DNA of 64,000 nucleotides from Lachnospiraceae bacterium (GCA_023663655.1 JAMPGZ010000001.1:375761-439760), one strand, 5' to 3'. Numbered from the stretch's first letter, positions 18,850 through 30,098 are shown. The notes: generated by a model not told the origin, from the letters alone. Translations and numbers: made by a program.

Positions 18850-20045
18850 AGAGTAAAAACACAATATGGAGGCTTTTGCGACGCAATATCAGCACAGCAC
18901 AGCTTACAGGATATGCCGTGGCTAATCTTGTCGGGCTTACAATTGTGGCGTGTGCCATCCAATTCTACTCTGACATAAGCTCGGTGTGGAATGATGACGA
19001 CTCGTTTCTGTCACGCGACTACACCGTGATATCCCACAAGGTGAGCGGACTCGGATCACTTGTGGGCAGCAGCGGCAACAGCACCTTCACCCCTGAGGAA
19101 ATCGCCGATCTCAGCTCCCAGCCGTGGGTGAGGAGAGCGGCACCGTTCACCCCGGCGACATTCAGCGTGGCGGCAACACTTGACATGAACGGTGCCAATA
19201 TGTCGACAGCACTCTTCTTCGAGTCAATCCCCGATGAAATGTTTGATATCCGCCCCAATGACTGGAACTTCGATCCGGAGCATCCCATAATCCCGATAAT
19301 AATCAGCAAAGACTACCTATCGCTATATAATTTCGGATTTGCATCATCACGCGGACTGCCGCAACTGAGCGAGGCAATGATAGGGATGGCGCCATTGAAA
19401 ATATCGGTCAGCGGCAACGGAAAGCAGCAATGGATACCCGCGCGAATCGTGGGATTCTCTTCCAGACTCAATACTGTAGCCGTGCCAGAAGAGTTCATGA
19501 AATGGGCAAACACCACATTCGGTGAAACCTCCATCCCCGCTCCGTCACGCATTATCGTAGAACTGAAACAGCCTGGTGATCCCGCTATTAAAGACTATCT
19601 CGCCGAGCATGACTACGAGGCATCGGGAGATAATGCCGACTCAGGAAAGGCATCCTATTTCCTTTCAATAGCGACAGGAGTAGTAATATCCATCGGTATC
19701 ATCATAAGCTTGCTGTCATTCTTCATCCTCATGCTCAGCATATACCTGTTGTTGCAGAAAAACCGCAGCAAACTGACCGACCTTATGCTGTTAGGCTATC
19801 CACCCCATGCGGTAGCCCGATACTATTACATTCTCATAGCCGGCATAAATGCCTCGGTGCTCATCGCCTCGATAGCCATCATGCTCGTTTCGGGCAATCT
19901 GTGGCACGCTCCCTTGGCGGCAATAGGCGTGCATCCTGCGGCTCCATGGAATGCGATAATCGTGACAACGGCGATTATCGCGTTGATAACCGCCGTCAAT
20001 ATTTTGTCGATACGTCGTACTATGGTACGCTATTTCAAGTCATAA
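18846..20045 (+). CDS. ABC transporter permease, FtsX-like
   Basis: A 399-residue permease with the MacB/FtsX/LolC layout: one N-terminal membrane segment ([20 protein letters not shown]), a large periplasmic domain (about residues 40-270), and three C-terminal membrane helices ([60 protein letters not shown]). This type of transporter works by mechanical transmission across the membrane rather than by carrying a substrate through it. It overlaps the ATPase gene by four bases and the convergent hisB gene by six bases at its 3' end. Together with the upstream lipoprotein it forms an uncharacterised transporter. Confidence 0.85.
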   Translation: MKSKNTIWRLLRRNISTAQLTGYAVANLVGLTIVACAIQFYSDISSVWNDDDSFLSRDYTVISHKVSGLGSLVGSSGNSTFTPEEIADLSSQPWVRRAAPFTPATFSVAATLDMNGANMSTALFFESIPDEMFDIRPNDWNFDPEHPIIPIIISKDYLSLYNFGFASSRGLPQLSEAMIGMAPLKISVSGNGKQQWIPARIVGFSSRLNTVAVPEEFMKWANTTFGETSIPAPSRIIVELKQPGDPAIKDYLAEHDYEASGDNADSGKASYFLSIATGVVISIGIIISLLSFFILMLSIYLLLQKNRSKLTDLMLLGYPPHAVARYYYILIAGINASVLIASIAIMLVSGNLWHAPLAAIGVHPAAPWNAIIVTTAIIALITAVNILSIRRTMVRYFKS

Positions 20046-21182
20046 CACCCCTTTGGTCGAGGGGAGAGTGAATCGGAAAGGATCACGGCGTACAGCTTGC
20101 TTCAATGACTTGGCAAACGCCTTGAAGATCCCTTCGATCTTATGATGCTCGTTGGCACCCTCGGCACGTACAAAAAGATTCATGCGCGCGTTGTCGCTAA
20201 GCGACTTGAAAAAGTGGAAAAACATCTCAGTGGGCATATCGCCTATCTTTTCACGGTTAAATTCTACGTCCCACACTATCCACGGGCGTCCGCCAAAATC
20301 CATGGCAAGCGTGCACAGGCACTCATCCATCGGCAGCACAAATCCATAGCGCTCTATGCCGCGCTTGTCGCCGAGAGCATCATTTATTGCCGTGCCGAGA
20401 GCGATAGCCGTGTCCTCGATGGTGTGATGTTCGTCGATATGAAGGTCGCCTTTCACCCTTACCGTCAGGTCAACGCCCGAATGGCGCGCTATCTGGTCAA
20501 GCATGTGGTCAAAGAACCCGAGTCCTGTAGAGATATCAGAATGACCGTTGCCGTCAAGATCGATGCGCACGTGTATGTCGGTTTCCGAGGTCTTGCGGTC
20601 AACCGTGGCACAACGCTTACCCCCTTGAAGCACCGGAATTATATCGTCCCAATGCGGGGTCACCATCACCACCGTGTCAGTCAACCCCTCGCTGATGATT
20701 CCGGCACGGATCTCCTCGTCATCCTCATGGAGGATAATCGCTTTCGCCCCGAGATTACGGGCAAGCATTGCATCGCTCAACCGGTCGCCTATCACATAAC
20801 TGCCTTCAAGGTCATAATCACCGTTCATATATGCAGTGAGCATCCCTGTGCCAGGTTTACGCGTAGGTGCATTATCCTCCGGAAATGTACGGTCAATGAG
20901 TATGTCGTCAAATATCACCCCCTCGTTGGCAAGCGCTTTAAGCATCTTATTATGTGCCGGATAAAATGTATCTTCCGGAAATGACTCAGTGCCGAGACCG
21001 TCCTGATTGGTGACCATCACAAGCTTGTAGGGCAATTTCCCTGCGATAAAGTGCATGGCTCTTGTCACACCCGGTATCATCTCAAGTTTCTCAAGAGAGT
21101 CAACCTGAAAGTCATCTTTCGGCTCCACTATAAGAGTGCCGTCACGGTCTATGAACAGTACTCGCGGTTTAGTTTCCTCCAT
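20040..21182 (-). CDS. hisB: Bifunctional histidinol-phosphatase / imidazoleglycerol-phosphate dehydratase
   Basis: This 380-residue protein carries out steps 6 and 8 of histidine synthesis. The N-terminal HAD phosphatase domain has the nucleophile motif [13 protein letters not shown] and a DxD-like acidic site. The C-terminal dehydratase domain has the duplicated metal-binding histidine motifs [17 protein letters not shown] and [14 protein letters not shown], and later [18 protein letters not shown]. The bifunctional form is common in Bacteroidetes and Enterobacteria. It starts within the end of hisC (14-bp overlap) and is the last gene of the hisGDCB run. Its 3' end overlaps the convergent permease gene. 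Confidence 0.96.
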   Translation of the reverse strand: MEETKPRVLFIDRDGTLIVEPKDDFQVDSLEKLEMIPGVTRAMHFIAGKLPYKLVMVTNQDGLGTESFPEDTFYPAHNKMLKALANEGVIFDDILIDRTFPEDNAPTRKPGTGMLTAYMNGDYDLEGSYVIGDRLSDAMLARNLGAKAIILHEDDEEIRAGIISEGLTDTVVMVTPHWDDIIPVLQGGKRCATVDRKTSETDIHVRIDLDGNGHSDISTGLGFFDHMLDQIARHSGVDLTVRVKGDLHIDEHHTIEDTAIALGTAINDALGDKRGIERYGFVLPMDECLCTLAMDFGGRPWIVWDVEFNREKIGDMPTEMFFHFFKSLSDNARMNLFVRAEGANEHHKIEGIFKAFAKSLKQAVRRDPFRFTLPSTKGVL

Positions 21183-22209
21183 ATTCAGTCATTTTTTCTA
21201 TCAACAAATCATTCTCCGCATCAGTTCCCACCGTTATGCGAAGGCAGTTGCCGCACAACGCCACGCGGGAGCGGTTTCTCACTATCACCCCGCACTCCTT
21301 GAGGAACTCATACATTGAACCGGCATCGGCAACCTCAACAAGAAGGAAATTGGCATCGGAAGGGTGCACCTTTCTCACGCATTCCAGTGCCGACAGCCTC
21401 CCGGCGAGAGTATCACGAGCTGCGACAAGCTCCTCAACCACCTTACGGATTACATCGGCATTGTCAAGCACCGACAATGCTTGCCGCTGAGTAAGGATAT
21501 TTATGTTATAGGGATACTTCACATTGTTGAACACGCTTATTATCTCTCGTGAGGCAAAAGCGATGCCCAGACGCAACGCCGCCGAAGCCCATGCTTTGGA
21601 GAATGTCTGCATCACAATGAGATTGGGATATTCATCGAGCACGCTCACCATGCTTCCTGCATCGGAGAAATCCACGTATGCCTCATCGATCACGACTATC
21701 CCGTCAAATCGGGAAACGACTTCACGCAATTCAGCAACCGGAAAAGCATTTCCGGTGGGATTGTTGGGCGAACATATCCATATCACTTTCGTATTCTCGT
21801 CAACCGCCTCAAAGAGAGCATCTACATCAAGCGAGAAATCATCACGAAGACGCACGTTGCGGTACTCAACATCGTTTATCGCAGCACACACGCTGTACAT
21901 TCCGTAGGTAGGCTCGATAGCCACCACATTGTCCATTCCGGGACGGCAGAACACACGATAAGTGATATCGATGCACTCATCGCTACCCACGCCGAGGAAT
22001 ATGCGGTCCACATCCACGCCTCTCATAGCGCCGAGCTTGGTTTTAACCTCAATCTGCAACGGATCAGGATAGCGGTTGAAGCCGTCTATGCGACTGTTTT
22101 CATTGGCATCAAGCCATGCCCGTGCCTCACCGGTATATTCGTTTCTCGCACAAGTGTAAGGTTCAAGGCTGAGAATATTGGGACGTATAAGTTTATTTAA
22201 CGGTTTCAT
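21169..22209 (-). CDS. hisC: Histidinol-phosphate aminotransferase
   Basis: A PLP-dependent class I/II aminotransferase of 346 residues that converts imidazole-acetol phosphate to histidinol phosphate. Recognisable motifs are the N-terminal [20 protein letters not shown], the substrate-binding [26 protein letters not shown], and the PLP lysine in [14 protein letters not shown]. The C-terminal arginine-containing motif is NCLRITVGT. It overlaps hisD by four bases and hisB by 14, consistent with translational coupling. Confidence 0.96.
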   Translation of the reverse strand: MKPLNKLIRPNILSLEPYTCARNEYTGEARAWLDANENSRIDGFNRYPDPLQIEVKTKLGAMRGVDVDRIFLGVGSDECIDITYRVFCRPGMDNVVAIEPTYGMYSVCAAINDVEYRNVRLRDDFSLDVDALFEAVDENTKVIWICSPNNPTGNAFPVAELREVVSRFDGIVVIDEAYVDFSDAGSMVSVLDEYPNLIVMQTFSKAWASAALRLGIAFASREIISVFNNVKYPYNINILTQRQALSVLDNADVIRKVVEELVAARDTLAGRLSALECVRKVHPSDANFLLVEVADAGSMYEFLKECGVIVRNRSRVALCGNCLRITVGTDAENDLLIEKMTEYGGN

Positions 22210-23501
22210 TTGTCATTCAAAGAGTTAATACGAAGAGTCATCGCAAGTTTATGTGCATCGAGATCCTCATTATGAGCCATCACCTCCACGGCATTGCCTA
22301 TCGAGCAGATACCCTCGGGTGTAATACGCTGGAAGGTAATCTTCTTAGTGAAGCTGTCGATATTCACTCCGCTATAAGCGTGAGCAAAACCCGATGTAGG
22401 CAAAGTGTGATTCGTGCCCGAAGCATAGTCTCCGGCACTCTCTGGCGTATATTCACCTATGAACACCGATCCGGCATTTCTCACCTTTGCGGCAAGCTCA
22501 TCGGCATTACGGTGGTTTATGATAAGGTGCTCGGGGGCATATTCGTTGCTGAACTCCATTATCTCATCGTCATTTTCCAGCAATATTATGCGGCTGTGCG
22601 ACAAAGATTGCCTCATCATCTCCTGCCTTGGCAACGTAGCGAGAAGGCGTTCTATCACCTCAGGGAGAGTGTCGACAAGCCTGCGCGATGTGGTGAGCAG
22701 TATCGACTGACTGTCAGGTCCATGCTCAGCTTGCGACAGAAAATCGGCGGCAACATATTCCGGATTGGCGCTGTCGTCAGCGATCACAAGCACCTCCGAC
22801 GGTCCAGCCGGCATATCGATAGCCACATTATGCCGTGCCACCTGCTGCTTCGCCTCCATCACGTAGCGGTTGCCCGGACCGAATATCTTGTAGACACGCG
22901 GCACGCTTTCTGTGCCGTAAGCCATTGCCGCTATCGCCTGGGCGCCACCGGTCTTGAATATGCGATCCACCCCTGCCTTGCGGGCAGCATAAAGAATGCC
23001 GGGATGCACCGTCCCGTCGGCACGTGCCGGAGTGCAGAGAATTATGTCGCGGCATCCTGCGATACGCGCAGGCACGGCAAGCATCAACACAGTTGAGAAT
23101 AGCGGCGAATTTCCTCCGGGAATGTAAAGTCCCACTCGGTCAATAGCCACTGCACGCTGTTCGCATTTCACTCCGGGCGATGTCTCTACCCTTACCGGCT
23201 CCTTCATGAGCTGAGCCGCGTGAAACGAAGCTATATTTCCGTAAGCTATCTCAATCGCTTCTCTAAGCTCAGGAGACACCTTTGCTTCAGCCTCATCAAG
23301 CTCCTGTGCTGAAACTTCCAGCCTGTCAAGCGTCGCGCCGGTAAAACGCCGCTCAAAGTCGAGCAACGCCTTGTCGCCGCCATCGGCTACTTCCGCTATT
23401 ATTCCGGCGACGCTTGCCTCAAGTTCGGCAGCCTTTTCAGCGAGAGCGCGGCGGCTCAACGCCTGCCAGCTATCACGTGGTGGATTGTATATTATATCCA
23501 T
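22206..23501 (-). CDS. hisD: Histidinol dehydrogenase
   Basis: HisD oxidises histidinol to histidine in two NAD+-dependent steps. The 431-residue length is typical. The conserved motifs include VGLYIPGGNSPLFSTVLMLA, AQAIAAMAYGTESVP, FGPGNRYVMEAKQQV, the catalytic and zinc-binding QAEHGPDSQSILL, and the C-terminal APEHLIINHRNADELAAKV followed by ESAGDYASGTNHTLPT. Four bases overlap with hisC. The gap to hisG is 12 bp. Confidence 0.97.
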   Translation of the reverse strand: MDIIYNPPRDSWQALSRRALAEKAAELEASVAGIIAEVADGGDKALLDFERRFTGATLDRLEVSAQELDEAEAKVSPELREAIEIAYGNIASFHAAQLMKEPVRVETSPGVKCEQRAVAIDRVGLYIPGGNSPLFSTVLMLAVPARIAGCRDIILCTPARADGTVHPGILYAARKAGVDRIFKTGGAQAIAAMAYGTESVPRVYKIFGPGNRYVMEAKQQVARHNVAIDMPAGPSEVLVIADDSANPEYVAADFLSQAEHGPDSQSILLTTSRRLVDTLPEVIERLLATLPRQEMMRQSLSHSRIILLENDDEIMEFSNEYAPEHLIINHRNADELAAKVRNAGSVFIGEYTPESAGDYASGTNHTLPTSGFAHAYSGVNIDSFTKKITFQRITPEGICSIGNAVEVMAHNEDLDAHKLAMTLRINSLNDK

Positions 23502-23513
23502 CGGCTACACTTT

Positions 23514-24380
23514 TTATAATATCATTCTTTCGATGTCAAGAGCCAGAATGCCCTCGGCTCCGGCTGCTTTCAGTTTTCCTACGATTTCCCACAGGCGTTT
23601 CTCCTCAAGCACGGAATGCACCGAACACCAGTCGGAATTGGCAAGCGGCAACACTGTGGGGCTCTTCATGCCGGGAAGAATCGAAAGAACTTCGTCAAGT
23701 TTTTCCTTAGGCACATTCATCAGAATATACTTTTTCCCGTCGGCAGCCTTAACCGCCTCAAAACGGAACATCAGTTCATCAAGAGTAGCCTGCTTCTCAG
23801 CCGACAATTGACGGTCGGCAGCCTTTATCAACACAGCCTGAGAGTCGACCACCTTCTCCACCTCGGCAAGATTGTTGCTGACAAGTGTGGAACCTGACGA
23901 CACAATGTCAAAGATACCGTCGGCAAGACCTATGCCCGGAGCGATCTCCACCGATCCGGTGATGACATGAATATCGGCATTAATCCCCTCTCGTTCAAGG
24001 AAGCGTGAGAGAATGACCGGGTAAGAGGTAGCGATTTTACGTCCCTCAAACCATTTCAACCCGGGATAGTCAATATGTTGTGGAATAGCAAGCGAGAGAT
24101 GGCAGCGGCTGAAACCAAGTTCCTTGGCAACAACCACATTCTTTTCCTTTTCAAGAACTTCATTAAGTCCTACGATTCCAAGATCGGCAGTACCGTTTGC
24201 CACCGATTCAGGAATGTCATCGTCACGTAAAAACAGCAACTCAATAGGGAAATTACGTGCCGGAACAAGCAATGTACGCTTCACTGCGGTAAGCTTGATT
24301 CCCGACTCTGACAGAAGTTCCATCGTTTCTTCATACAATCTGCCCTTCGATTGAACGGCGATTCTCAATTTGCTTTCCAT
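23514..24380 (-). CDS. hisG: ATP phosphoribosyltransferase (long form)
   Basis: HisG performs the first, feedback-regulated step of histidine synthesis: ATP plus PRPP to phosphoribosyl-ATP. At 288 residues this is the long, homohexameric form with a C-terminal regulatory domain, so no HisZ is needed. Motifs seen are LRIAVQSKGRLYEETMELL, GTADLGIVGLNEVLEK, and the PRPP-binding GIGLADGIFDIVSSGSTLVS (with an AP before it). The C-terminal ferredoxin-like domain spans roughly residues 205-288. It is the first gene of the hisGDCB run, with its own -7 box; the remaining his genes are not in the window. Confidence 0.97.
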   Translation of the reverse strand: MESKLRIAVQSKGRLYEETMELLSESGIKLTAVKRTLLVPARNFPIELLFLRDDDIPESVANGTADLGIVGLNEVLEKEKNVVVAKELGFSRCHLSLAIPQHIDYPGLKWFEGRKIATSYPVILSRFLEREGINADIHVITGSVEIAPGIGLADGIFDIVSSGSTLVSNNLAEVEKVVDSQAVLIKAADRQLSAEKQATLDELMFRFEAVKAADGKKYILMNVPKEKLDEVLSILPGMKSPTVLPLANSDWCSVHSVLEEKRLWEIVGKLKAAGAEGILALDIERMIL

Positions 24381-24408
24381 TATTATTCTTAAAAATTTAT
24401 TTTGCTTA

Positions 24409-24416
24409 CAAATTTA
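24409..24416 (-). promoter_or_regulatory. -7 box upstream of hisG
   Basis: On the minus strand this reads TAAATTTG, an exact TAnnTTTG match, 28 bp upstream of the hisG ATG. No his-leader peptide or T-box was recognised in the 74-bp gap. Confidence 0.5.
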
Positions 24417-24454
24417 CATAATTCCACCCAATTCACAGACAATTTTCCAAAATA

Positions 24455-24934
24455 TTATATTGGCATCCGTATCGTTGTGGAGGTGATGAAAGAGAAGGCG
24501 GGATGGGAGTGGAGAAGCATGAGAGTGGCGGCGGTATCCACCTGCTCCGAAGGATAGGCATCCACACAGCGAAGGTCAACGACCACATCAACGCCGCCCC
24601 AACGTGCCTCCACGTCGTCAACCATATAGTCACAACGCTCTTCATCGCAAGGGTCAAACGGATAGTAGCGGCAACCGCTACGCTGAGCCAATACACGGCA
24701 CTCTTTCTCGGCGTCGTGGCATAACGCCACCCGGCAATCAACTTTGCGAAACGCTTCGACCACCGCCGAAGCAAGCTCAAAGCATCCACCCAACACAATT
24801 ACGTTCAAGCATTCAAACGACAAACAGAAATCGCCGCTTTTCTTTGACACAGGCACATGAATGATCTGCCGCTTGGGAGCAAGTTTTCCCGCACGGTACT
24901 CCTCCATGCGCTTTTCAAGATAGTTATCAGCCAT
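24455..24934 (-). CDS. Short Rossmann-like protein after folK, function unknown
   Basis: A 159-residue cytoplasmic protein. The middle (NVIVLGGCFELASAVVEAFR, then VDCRVALCHD) looks like the first beta-alpha-beta unit of a nucleotide-binding Rossmann fold, and WGGVDVVVDLRC resembles the fourth strand of a short-chain dehydrogenase. However, the GxxxGxG loop is degenerate and the catalytic Tyr-Lys half of a dehydrogenase is absent. It may be a truncated SDR or a small regulator. It sits two bases after folK, so it is co-transcribed with infB-folK. No function is assigned. Confidence 0.7.
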   Translation of the reverse strand: MADNYLEKRMEEYRAGKLAPKRQIIHVPVSKKSGDFCLSFECLNVIVLGGCFELASAVVEAFRKVDCRVALCHDAEKECRVLAQRSGCRYYPFDPCDEERCDYMVDDVEARWGGVDVVVDLRCVDAYPSEQVDTAATLMLLHSHPAFSFITSTTIRMPI

Positions 24935-24936
24935 TG

Positions 24937-25380
24937 TTATAAATACTTTTTAAGCCATGCCGCCGAGTCCGACAATTCACGCAACGGCTCCATGACAAAA
25001 TCACGCTGTTTCATGTGGGGATGCGGCACCGTCAGCTCAGGAGTGTCCACCTCCACATCCTCTATGACGATAATGTCAATGTCGATCTCCCGGTCGATAT
25101 AACGCCCGTCGGCATCACGGTGAGATGCCGGTGAGATGTTCCGCTCTATCTCTTGAAGCCGAGCAAGAAGCTCCCGAGGGGAAAGTGAGGTGCAAAACAC
25201 CACCCCCACATTCACAAAACGGTTGTCCGAAACATATCCCCACGGCTCCGATTCAACGGCAGCCGACCGCAACACCTCGCCACCCTCGGCAAGATTTGCG
25301 ATCAGGGCGACCGCTTGCTCAATGTGAGCATAACGGTCGCCCTGATTAGATCCGATATTAACGTAAACCTGACGAGGCAT
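24937..25380 (-). CDS. folK: 2-amino-4-hydroxy-6-hydroxymethyldihydropteridine pyrophosphokinase
   Basis: FolK transfers pyrophosphate from ATP to 6-hydroxymethyl-dihydropterin in folate synthesis. The 147-residue protein starts with VYVNIGSNQGDRYAHIEQAV and has the catalytic DREIDIDIIVI with its metal-binding Asp pair, then VPHPHMKQRDFVMEPL, all diagnostic. Its ATG overlaps the infB stop by one base (TAATG). Placement after infB is unusual for function but makes one operon here. Confidence 0.94.
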   Translation of the reverse strand: MPRQVYVNIGSNQGDRYAHIEQAVALIANLAEGGEVLRSAAVESEPWGYVSDNRFVNVGVVFCTSLSPRELLARLQEIERNISPASHRDADGRYIDREIDIDIIVIEDVEVDTPELTVPHPHMKQRDFVMEPLRELSDSAAWLKKYL

Positions 25381-28301
25381 TACAATTGCTTTTTAACTTC
25401 AACCTCCTCGAATGCTTCGATAAAGTCGCCCTCTTCAAGGTCATTGTATCCGGCAATGCTAAGACCGCAATCGTAACCGGTCAGCACCTCCTTGACGTCA
25501 TCCTTGAATCGCTTCAACGAGCCGAGCTCGCCGGTGTAACGCACGATACCGTCGCGGATGAGACGCACCTTGCATGACCGCTTGATCTTGCCTTCACGCA
25601 CGATGGCTCCGGCAATGGTACCCACCTTCGATATGCGGTAGGTCTGGAGCACTTCGGCTGTACCGACAACCTCTTCCTTGTATTCGGGAGCGAGCATACC
25701 TTCCATAGCATCCTTCACCTCTTCGATAGCCTGGTAGATGACCGAGTACAGACGGATTTCCACGCCTTCACGCTCGGCGGCACGACGTGCAGCCTGAGAG
25801 GGACGCACCTGGAAACCGATGATGACGGCATCGGAAGCGGCAGCGAGTGTGACATCGCTCTCCGAGATAGCGCCGACTGCCTTGTGGAGCACATTGACCT
25901 GCACCTCCTCGGTCGACAGCTTGATAAGCGAATCGGACAATGCCTCGATTGAGCCGTCAACGTCACCCTTGACGATGATGTTGAGTTCATGGAAGTTGCC
26001 GATAGCACGGCGGCGGCCGATCTCCTCAAGTGTGGTACGCTTGCTTGTGCGCAATCCGAGCTCACGCTGCAATTGCTCACGCTTGTTGGCGATTTCGCGG
26101 GCTTCCTGCTCGGTCTCCATCACATTGAATGTGTCGCCGGCAGTAGGAGCGCCGTTAAGTCCCAGGATAAGCGCCGGAGTGGCGGGTCCTGCCTCTTTGA
26201 TGCGCTGGTTACGCTCGTTGAACATAGCCTTCACCTTACCGAAGTGAGTTCCGGCAAGAATGATGTCACCCACATGAAGAGTACCGTTCTGCACAAGGAT
26301 ATTGGCGATGTAGCCGCGACCCTTGTCGAGCGATGATTCGATGATCGAACCGGTGGCAAGACGGTTAGGATTAGCTTTTAGATCAAGCATCTCTGCTTCG
26401 AGAAGCACTTTCTCCATAAGCTCGTTCACACCGATACCCTTCTTTGCCGAGATATCCTGTGACTGATATTTACCTCCCCATTCCTCGACCAGATAATTCA
26501 TCTGGGCAAGTTCCTCCTTAATCTTGTCAGGGTTGGCGGTAGGCTTGTCAATCTTGTTTATTGCGAATACGATGGGCACACCGGCAGCCGAAGCATGGTT
26601 GATAGCCTCGACGGTCTGCGGCATCACATTATCATCGGCAGCGACAATGATGATACAGATGTCGGTCACCTTCGCTCCACGGGCACGCATTGCGGTAAAC
26701 GCTTCGTGACCCGGAGTATCGAGGAATGTGATGCGGCGTCCATCCTCAAGTTTCACATTATATGAACCGATGTGCTGGGTAATACCTCCCGCTTCACCGG
26801 CGATTACGTTGGCGTTACGGATATAGTCGAGCAACGAGGTCTTACCGTGGTCCACGTGACCCATCACAGTCACAACCGGCGGGCGGTTTTCAAGATCCTC
26901 CTCCTGGTCTTCATCCTGCTGGATAGCCTCAACCACTTCTGCCGAAACATATTCGGTGGTATATCCGAACTCATCGGCAACGATGTTGATCGTCTCGGCA
27001 TCAAGACGCTGATTGATCGACACCATCACACCGAGATTCATACAGGTGGCGATGACATTGTTGATGGGCACATCCATCATTATGGCAAGGTCATTGGCAG
27101 TAACGAACTCGGTAAGCTTCAGCACCTTGCTGTCGGCAGCTTCAAGTTCAGCCGCCTCACGCTCACGCGAATGGAACGCCTCGCGCTTCTCCTTACGCCA
27201 TTTAAGACCCTTCTTCTGTCCCTTCTCCTTGCTGGTAAGACGGGCAAGAGTCTCCTTGACCTGCTTCTGCACATCCTCCTCGCTCACTTCCGTGTGCACG
27301 GGACGGCGATTGCGATCCTTAGGCTTGCGGTCATTGCGTTGCTGACCTCCACCTTGATGGTTCTTATCGTTTCCACCGCGGCTGCCGCCATTGTTCTGCG
27401 ACTGCTGCTGGTTGGAACTCTTTTCAATATCTACTTTTTCTTTACCTATGCGGCGACGTTTTTTCTTGTCAGCCGAGGATTGACCTTGCCCTTGTCCGGC
27501 ATTGCCCTGTCCGCTCTTGGCAAGGCGCTCGTTGCGTCGCTCCTCCTTGGTTTTCTTTTTAGGACGGGTCTGCTGGTTGATGGCGGAAAGGTCGATCTTT
27601 CCCACCACATTCAACTGAGGTCCTCCGGTTATAGGTCCGGTGGTGAATATCTCGGGTTCAGCCTTCTTGGGCTCTTCTTTCTTAGGCTCAGGCTGAACCA
27701 CCGGGGCCTTCTTCACTTCCGGCTCCGGCTTGGCGGCAATTTTAGTATCTTCTATTTTACTATTCATAGGCTTCTGTTTCGGACTCTCTTCGTTGACGGT
27801 CTTTACAGTTTTCACAGTTGCTTCCGATTCTTTTTTAACTTCCACAACCGGCTCTGCCTTAGGCTGAACCTTTACAGGCTCGGTTTGGGCTTTCACCGGT
27901 TCAGGTTTCTCAACAGCAACATCCTTTTTGACCTGCTCTTGGACCTTAACGGGCTCCGAATGCGGCTTTTCAACCACCGGCTCCTTCTTGGGGGCGGGTT
28001 TCTTGTGGGCATCAAGATCTATGTGGCCCACCACTTTTGGAGCAATGACGTTTATTGTGGCTTTCTTCGTCTCTGTTTCTTTTGTCTTTTCTGTCTGGCG
28101 AACTTCTGCATTGGGCTCGTCCAACTTCTTCACAGCCTTGTCGTCACCGTAATGCGATACCAACAACTTATAGGCATCCTCATCGATACGACTGTTAGGG
28201 TTCATATCGACATTTATACCCTTTGACTGCAAGAAATCAATGACGGTCGGAAGGGCTATGTTTAGGTCTTTTGCTACTTTGCTTATTTTTATTTTCGCCA
28301 T
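25380..28301 (-). CDS. infB: Translation initiation factor IF-2
   Basis: IF-2 is the GTPase that places initiator tRNA on the ribosome. The 973-residue protein has an N-terminal IF2_N helix ([20 protein letters not shown]), a long charged, repetitive linker rich in Lys, Glu, Pro and Val (about residues 65-380), and the GTPase core. The G1 motif is [18 protein letters not shown]3 is [18 protein letters not shown], and G4 is FAINKIDKP. Domains II to IV follow to the C-terminus. It is 23 bp downstream of nusA in the conserved rimP-nusA-infB order. Confidence 0.98.
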   Translation of the reverse strand: MAKIKISKVAKDLNIALPTVIDFLQSKGINVDMNPNSRIDEDAYKLLVSHYGDDKAVKKLDEPNAEVRQTEKTKETETKKATINVIAPKVVGHIDLDAHKKPAPKKEPVVEKPHSEPVKVQEQVKKDVAVEKPEPVKAQTEPVKVQPKAEPVVEVKKESEATVKTVKTVNEESPKQKPMNSKIEDTKIAAKPEPEVKKAPVVQPEPKKEEPKKAEPEIFTTGPITGGPQLNVVGKIDLSAINQQTRPKKKTKEERRNERLAKSGQGNAGQGQGQSSADKKKRRRIGKEKVDIEKSSNQQQSQNNGGSRGGNDKNHQGGGQQRNDRKPKDRNRRPVHTEVSEEDVQKQVKETLARLTSKEKGQKKGLKWRKEKREAFHSREREAAELEAADSKVLKLTEFVTANDLAIMMDVPINNVIATCMNLGVMVSINQRLDAETINIVADEFGYTTEYVSAEVVEAIQQDEDQEEDLENRPPVVTVMGHVDHGKTSLLDYIRNANVIAGEAGGITQHIGSYNVKLEDGRRITFLDTPGHEAFTAMRARGAKVTDICIIIVAADDNVMPQTVEAINHASAAGVPIVFAINKIDKPTANPDKIKEELAQMNYLVEEWGGKYQSQDISAKKGIGVNELMEKVLLEAEMLDLKANPNRLATGSIIESSLDKGRGYIANILVQNGTLHVGDIILAGTHFGKVKAMFNERNQRIKEAGPATPALILGLNGAPTAGDTFNVMETEQEAREIANKREQLQRELGLRTSKRTTLEEIGRRRAIGNFHELNIIVKGDVDGSIEALSDSLIKLSTEEVQVNVLHKAVGAISESDVTLAAASDAVIIGFQVRPSQAARRAAEREGVEIRLYSVIYQAIEEVKDAMEGMLAPEYKEEVVGTAEVLQTYRISKVGTIAGAIVREGKIKRSCKVRLIRDGIVRYTGELGSLKRFKDDVKEVLTGYDCGLSIAGYNDLEEGDFIEAFEEVEVKKQL

Positions 28302-28324
28302 ATTGAGTTTTAGAGTAATGTCTT

Positions 28325-29581
28325 TTAGTCTTCAAATTCTGCTTTGAGGATAGAAATCACGTTGTCGACCGTATCCTCTTCAAGATCGGCTTTCTCGATA
28401 ATCTCTTCACGCGGCATGGCAAGCACATTCTTTGCTGTCACACAGCCGATGTTCTTCAACGAATCGATCACCCATCCGTCGATTTCATCCTTAAATTCAT
28501 CAAGATAGATATCATCGTTGAATTCCTCGCCGGCATCGCGGTACACGTCGATCACATAGCCGGTGAGCTTGGAGGCGAGCTTGATGTTGAGCGCGCCTTT
28601 ACCGATGGCGAGGGGCACCTCTTCAGGACGCAGGAACACCTCGGCGCGTTTCTCTTCCTCGTTAAGGCGTATCGATGATATTTTCGCGGGGCTGAGGGCG
28701 CGCTGGATCAACAGCTCGTTATTGGAAGTGTAGTTGATCACGTCGATATTCTCGTTGCGCAGCTCTCTCACGATGCCATGGATGCGCGAACCCTTCACTC
28801 CCACGCAGGCGCCTACCGGGTCAATGCGGTCATCGTAGCTCTCCACGGCTATCTTGGCTCTCTCGCCCGGGATGCGAGCCACGGCACGGATGTTGATAAG
28901 TCCGTCATGGATTTCGGGAACTTCAAGTTCAAACAGGCGGCGGAGGAAGTCGTCAGATGTACGCGACACCGTGATGCGGATATTGTTGTTCTTGTTGTCA
29001 ACTTTCGAGATCACCGCTCTCACAGTCTCACCCTTGCGGAAGAAGTCGCCGGGGATAGCCTCCGACTTGGGAAGGATAAGCTCGTTTTCCTCGCTGTCGA
29101 GAAGCAGGGTCTCCTTGCTCCATGTCTGATACACTTCGCCCGACACCAGTTCGCCCTCATGCCCTTTGAACTGCGAGAAGATAGCCTCTTTCTGAAGGTC
29201 GAGGATCTTTGACTGAAGAGTCTGGCGGAGGTTAAGAATGGCACGACGTCCGAACTTCTCGAAAATAATCTCGCGGGTGTGCTCCTCACCGATCTCCACG
29301 TCAGGGTTCTGGTCGGCACGCGCATCGCTCAGCGATATCTGGGTCGAGGGATTGGTCACCTCTCCGTCGGGAACCACTTCAAGATTCTGGAATATCTGGA
29401 CATCCCCTTTGTCAGGGTTCATGATTACGTCGAGGTTCTCGTCGGTACCGAACATCTTAGCCAAAACATTTCTGAATGATTCCTCAAGAACCGAAATCAT
29501 TGTAGCCTTGTCAATGTGTTTAAGCTCCTTGAACTCGGCAAATCGTTCCACCATATTGGGGGATTCTTCTTTCTTAGCCAT
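28325..29581 (-). CDS. nusA: Transcription termination/antitermination factor NusA
   Basis: NusA binds RNA polymerase and nascent RNA and modulates pausing, termination and antitermination. The 418-residue protein has an N-terminal polymerase-binding domain, an S1 domain (about 135-200), and tandem KH domains with the motif [20 protein letters not shown] and later [19 protein letters not shown]. The short C-terminal region contains a helix-hairpin-helix-like [20 protein letters not shown]. It lies between rimP and infB. Confidence 0.97.
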   Translation of the reverse strand: MAKKEESPNMVERFAEFKELKHIDKATMISVLEESFRNVLAKMFGTDENLDVIMNPDKGDVQIFQNLEVVPDGEVTNPSTQISLSDARADQNPDVEIGEEHTREIIFEKFGRRAILNLRQTLQSKILDLQKEAIFSQFKGHEGELVSGEVYQTWSKETLLLDSEENELILPKSEAIPGDFFRKGETVRAVISKVDNKNNNIRITVSRTSDDFLRRLFELEVPEIHDGLINIRAVARIPGERAKIAVESYDDRIDPVGACVGVKGSRIHGIVRELRNENIDVINYTSNNELLIQRALSPAKISSIRLNEEEKRAEVFLRPEEVPLAIGKGALNIKLASKLTGYVIDVYRDAGEEFNDDIYLDEFKDEIDGWVIDSLKNIGCVTAKNVLAMPREEIIEKADLEEDTVDNVISILKAEFED

Positions 29582-29605
29582 GATTTGAAATAATTTCGTT
29601 GGGAT

Positions 29606-30073
29606 TTATTTGAAATCTATTAAATATTTTACTGTTTTCGTGTCAGCCACTTTGGTCACCACAGGCTCCTCGACCTCCACAGGGCGTTTCTTGCCCTCCT
29701 CCTTCACTTTCTTTGTCACTGCAACAGTGAAGTCGTCGTCGCCCACAGCGGTGAGCGTGCCCTTGAACTTGCGTCCGTCGCGGGTGAGCACTTCCACCTG
29801 GTTGCCGATGTTCTTCACATATTGCTCCTTGACTTTAAAAGGAGAGGTGAGCCCGGCTGAGCCAACTTCGAGCTGATAGTCCTCAACGTCGCGGTCAAAC
29901 ACCGCCTCAATATCACGCGTGAGTTTCACACACTCGTCAATGTCGACGCTCTCCATCGAGTCGACTTCGACAGTAATATTATTATCGGGAGTGACGGTAA
30001 CGTCTACCAAAAACAATGGAGTATCCTTTATCGCTTCGTTGATTGTGTCTGTAAGTTTCTGTTTGTCTATCAT
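29606..30073 (-). CDS. rimP: Ribosome maturation factor RimP
   Basis: RimP assists 30S subunit assembly. The 155-residue protein has the expected N-terminal domain (LFLVDVTVTPDNNITVEVDS, then DECVKLTRDIEAVFDRDVED and YQLEVGSAGLTSPFK) and a C-terminal Sm-like domain (GRKFKGTLTAVGDDDFTVAV). It begins the rimP-nusA-infB-folK operon. A promoter and a terminator-like hairpin lie between 30099 and 30178, suggesting attenuation ahead of this gene. Confidence 0.95.
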   Translation of the reverse strand: MIDKQKLTDTINEAIKDTPLFLVDVTVTPDNNITVEVDSMESVDIDECVKLTRDIEAVFDRDVEDYQLEVGSAGLTSPFKVKEQYVKNIGNQVEVLTRDGRKFKGTLTAVGDDDFTVAVTKKVKEEGKKRPVEVEEPVVTKVADTKTVKYLIDFK

Positions 30074-30098
30074 TTCTCAAGTTGACCGATTGGCTGTT

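Noticed and set aside
20142..20984. 280-codon plus-strand open frame
   Set aside because: Antisense shadow of hisB, which has full enzyme motifs.
22251..23096. 281-codon plus-strand open frame
   Set aside because: Antisense shadow of hisD.
26772..28226. Long open frame on the plus strand (484 codons)
   Set aside because: It is the antisense of infB. The composition is Leu- and Arg-rich with no domain pattern, and infB has all its GTPase motifs on the other strand.
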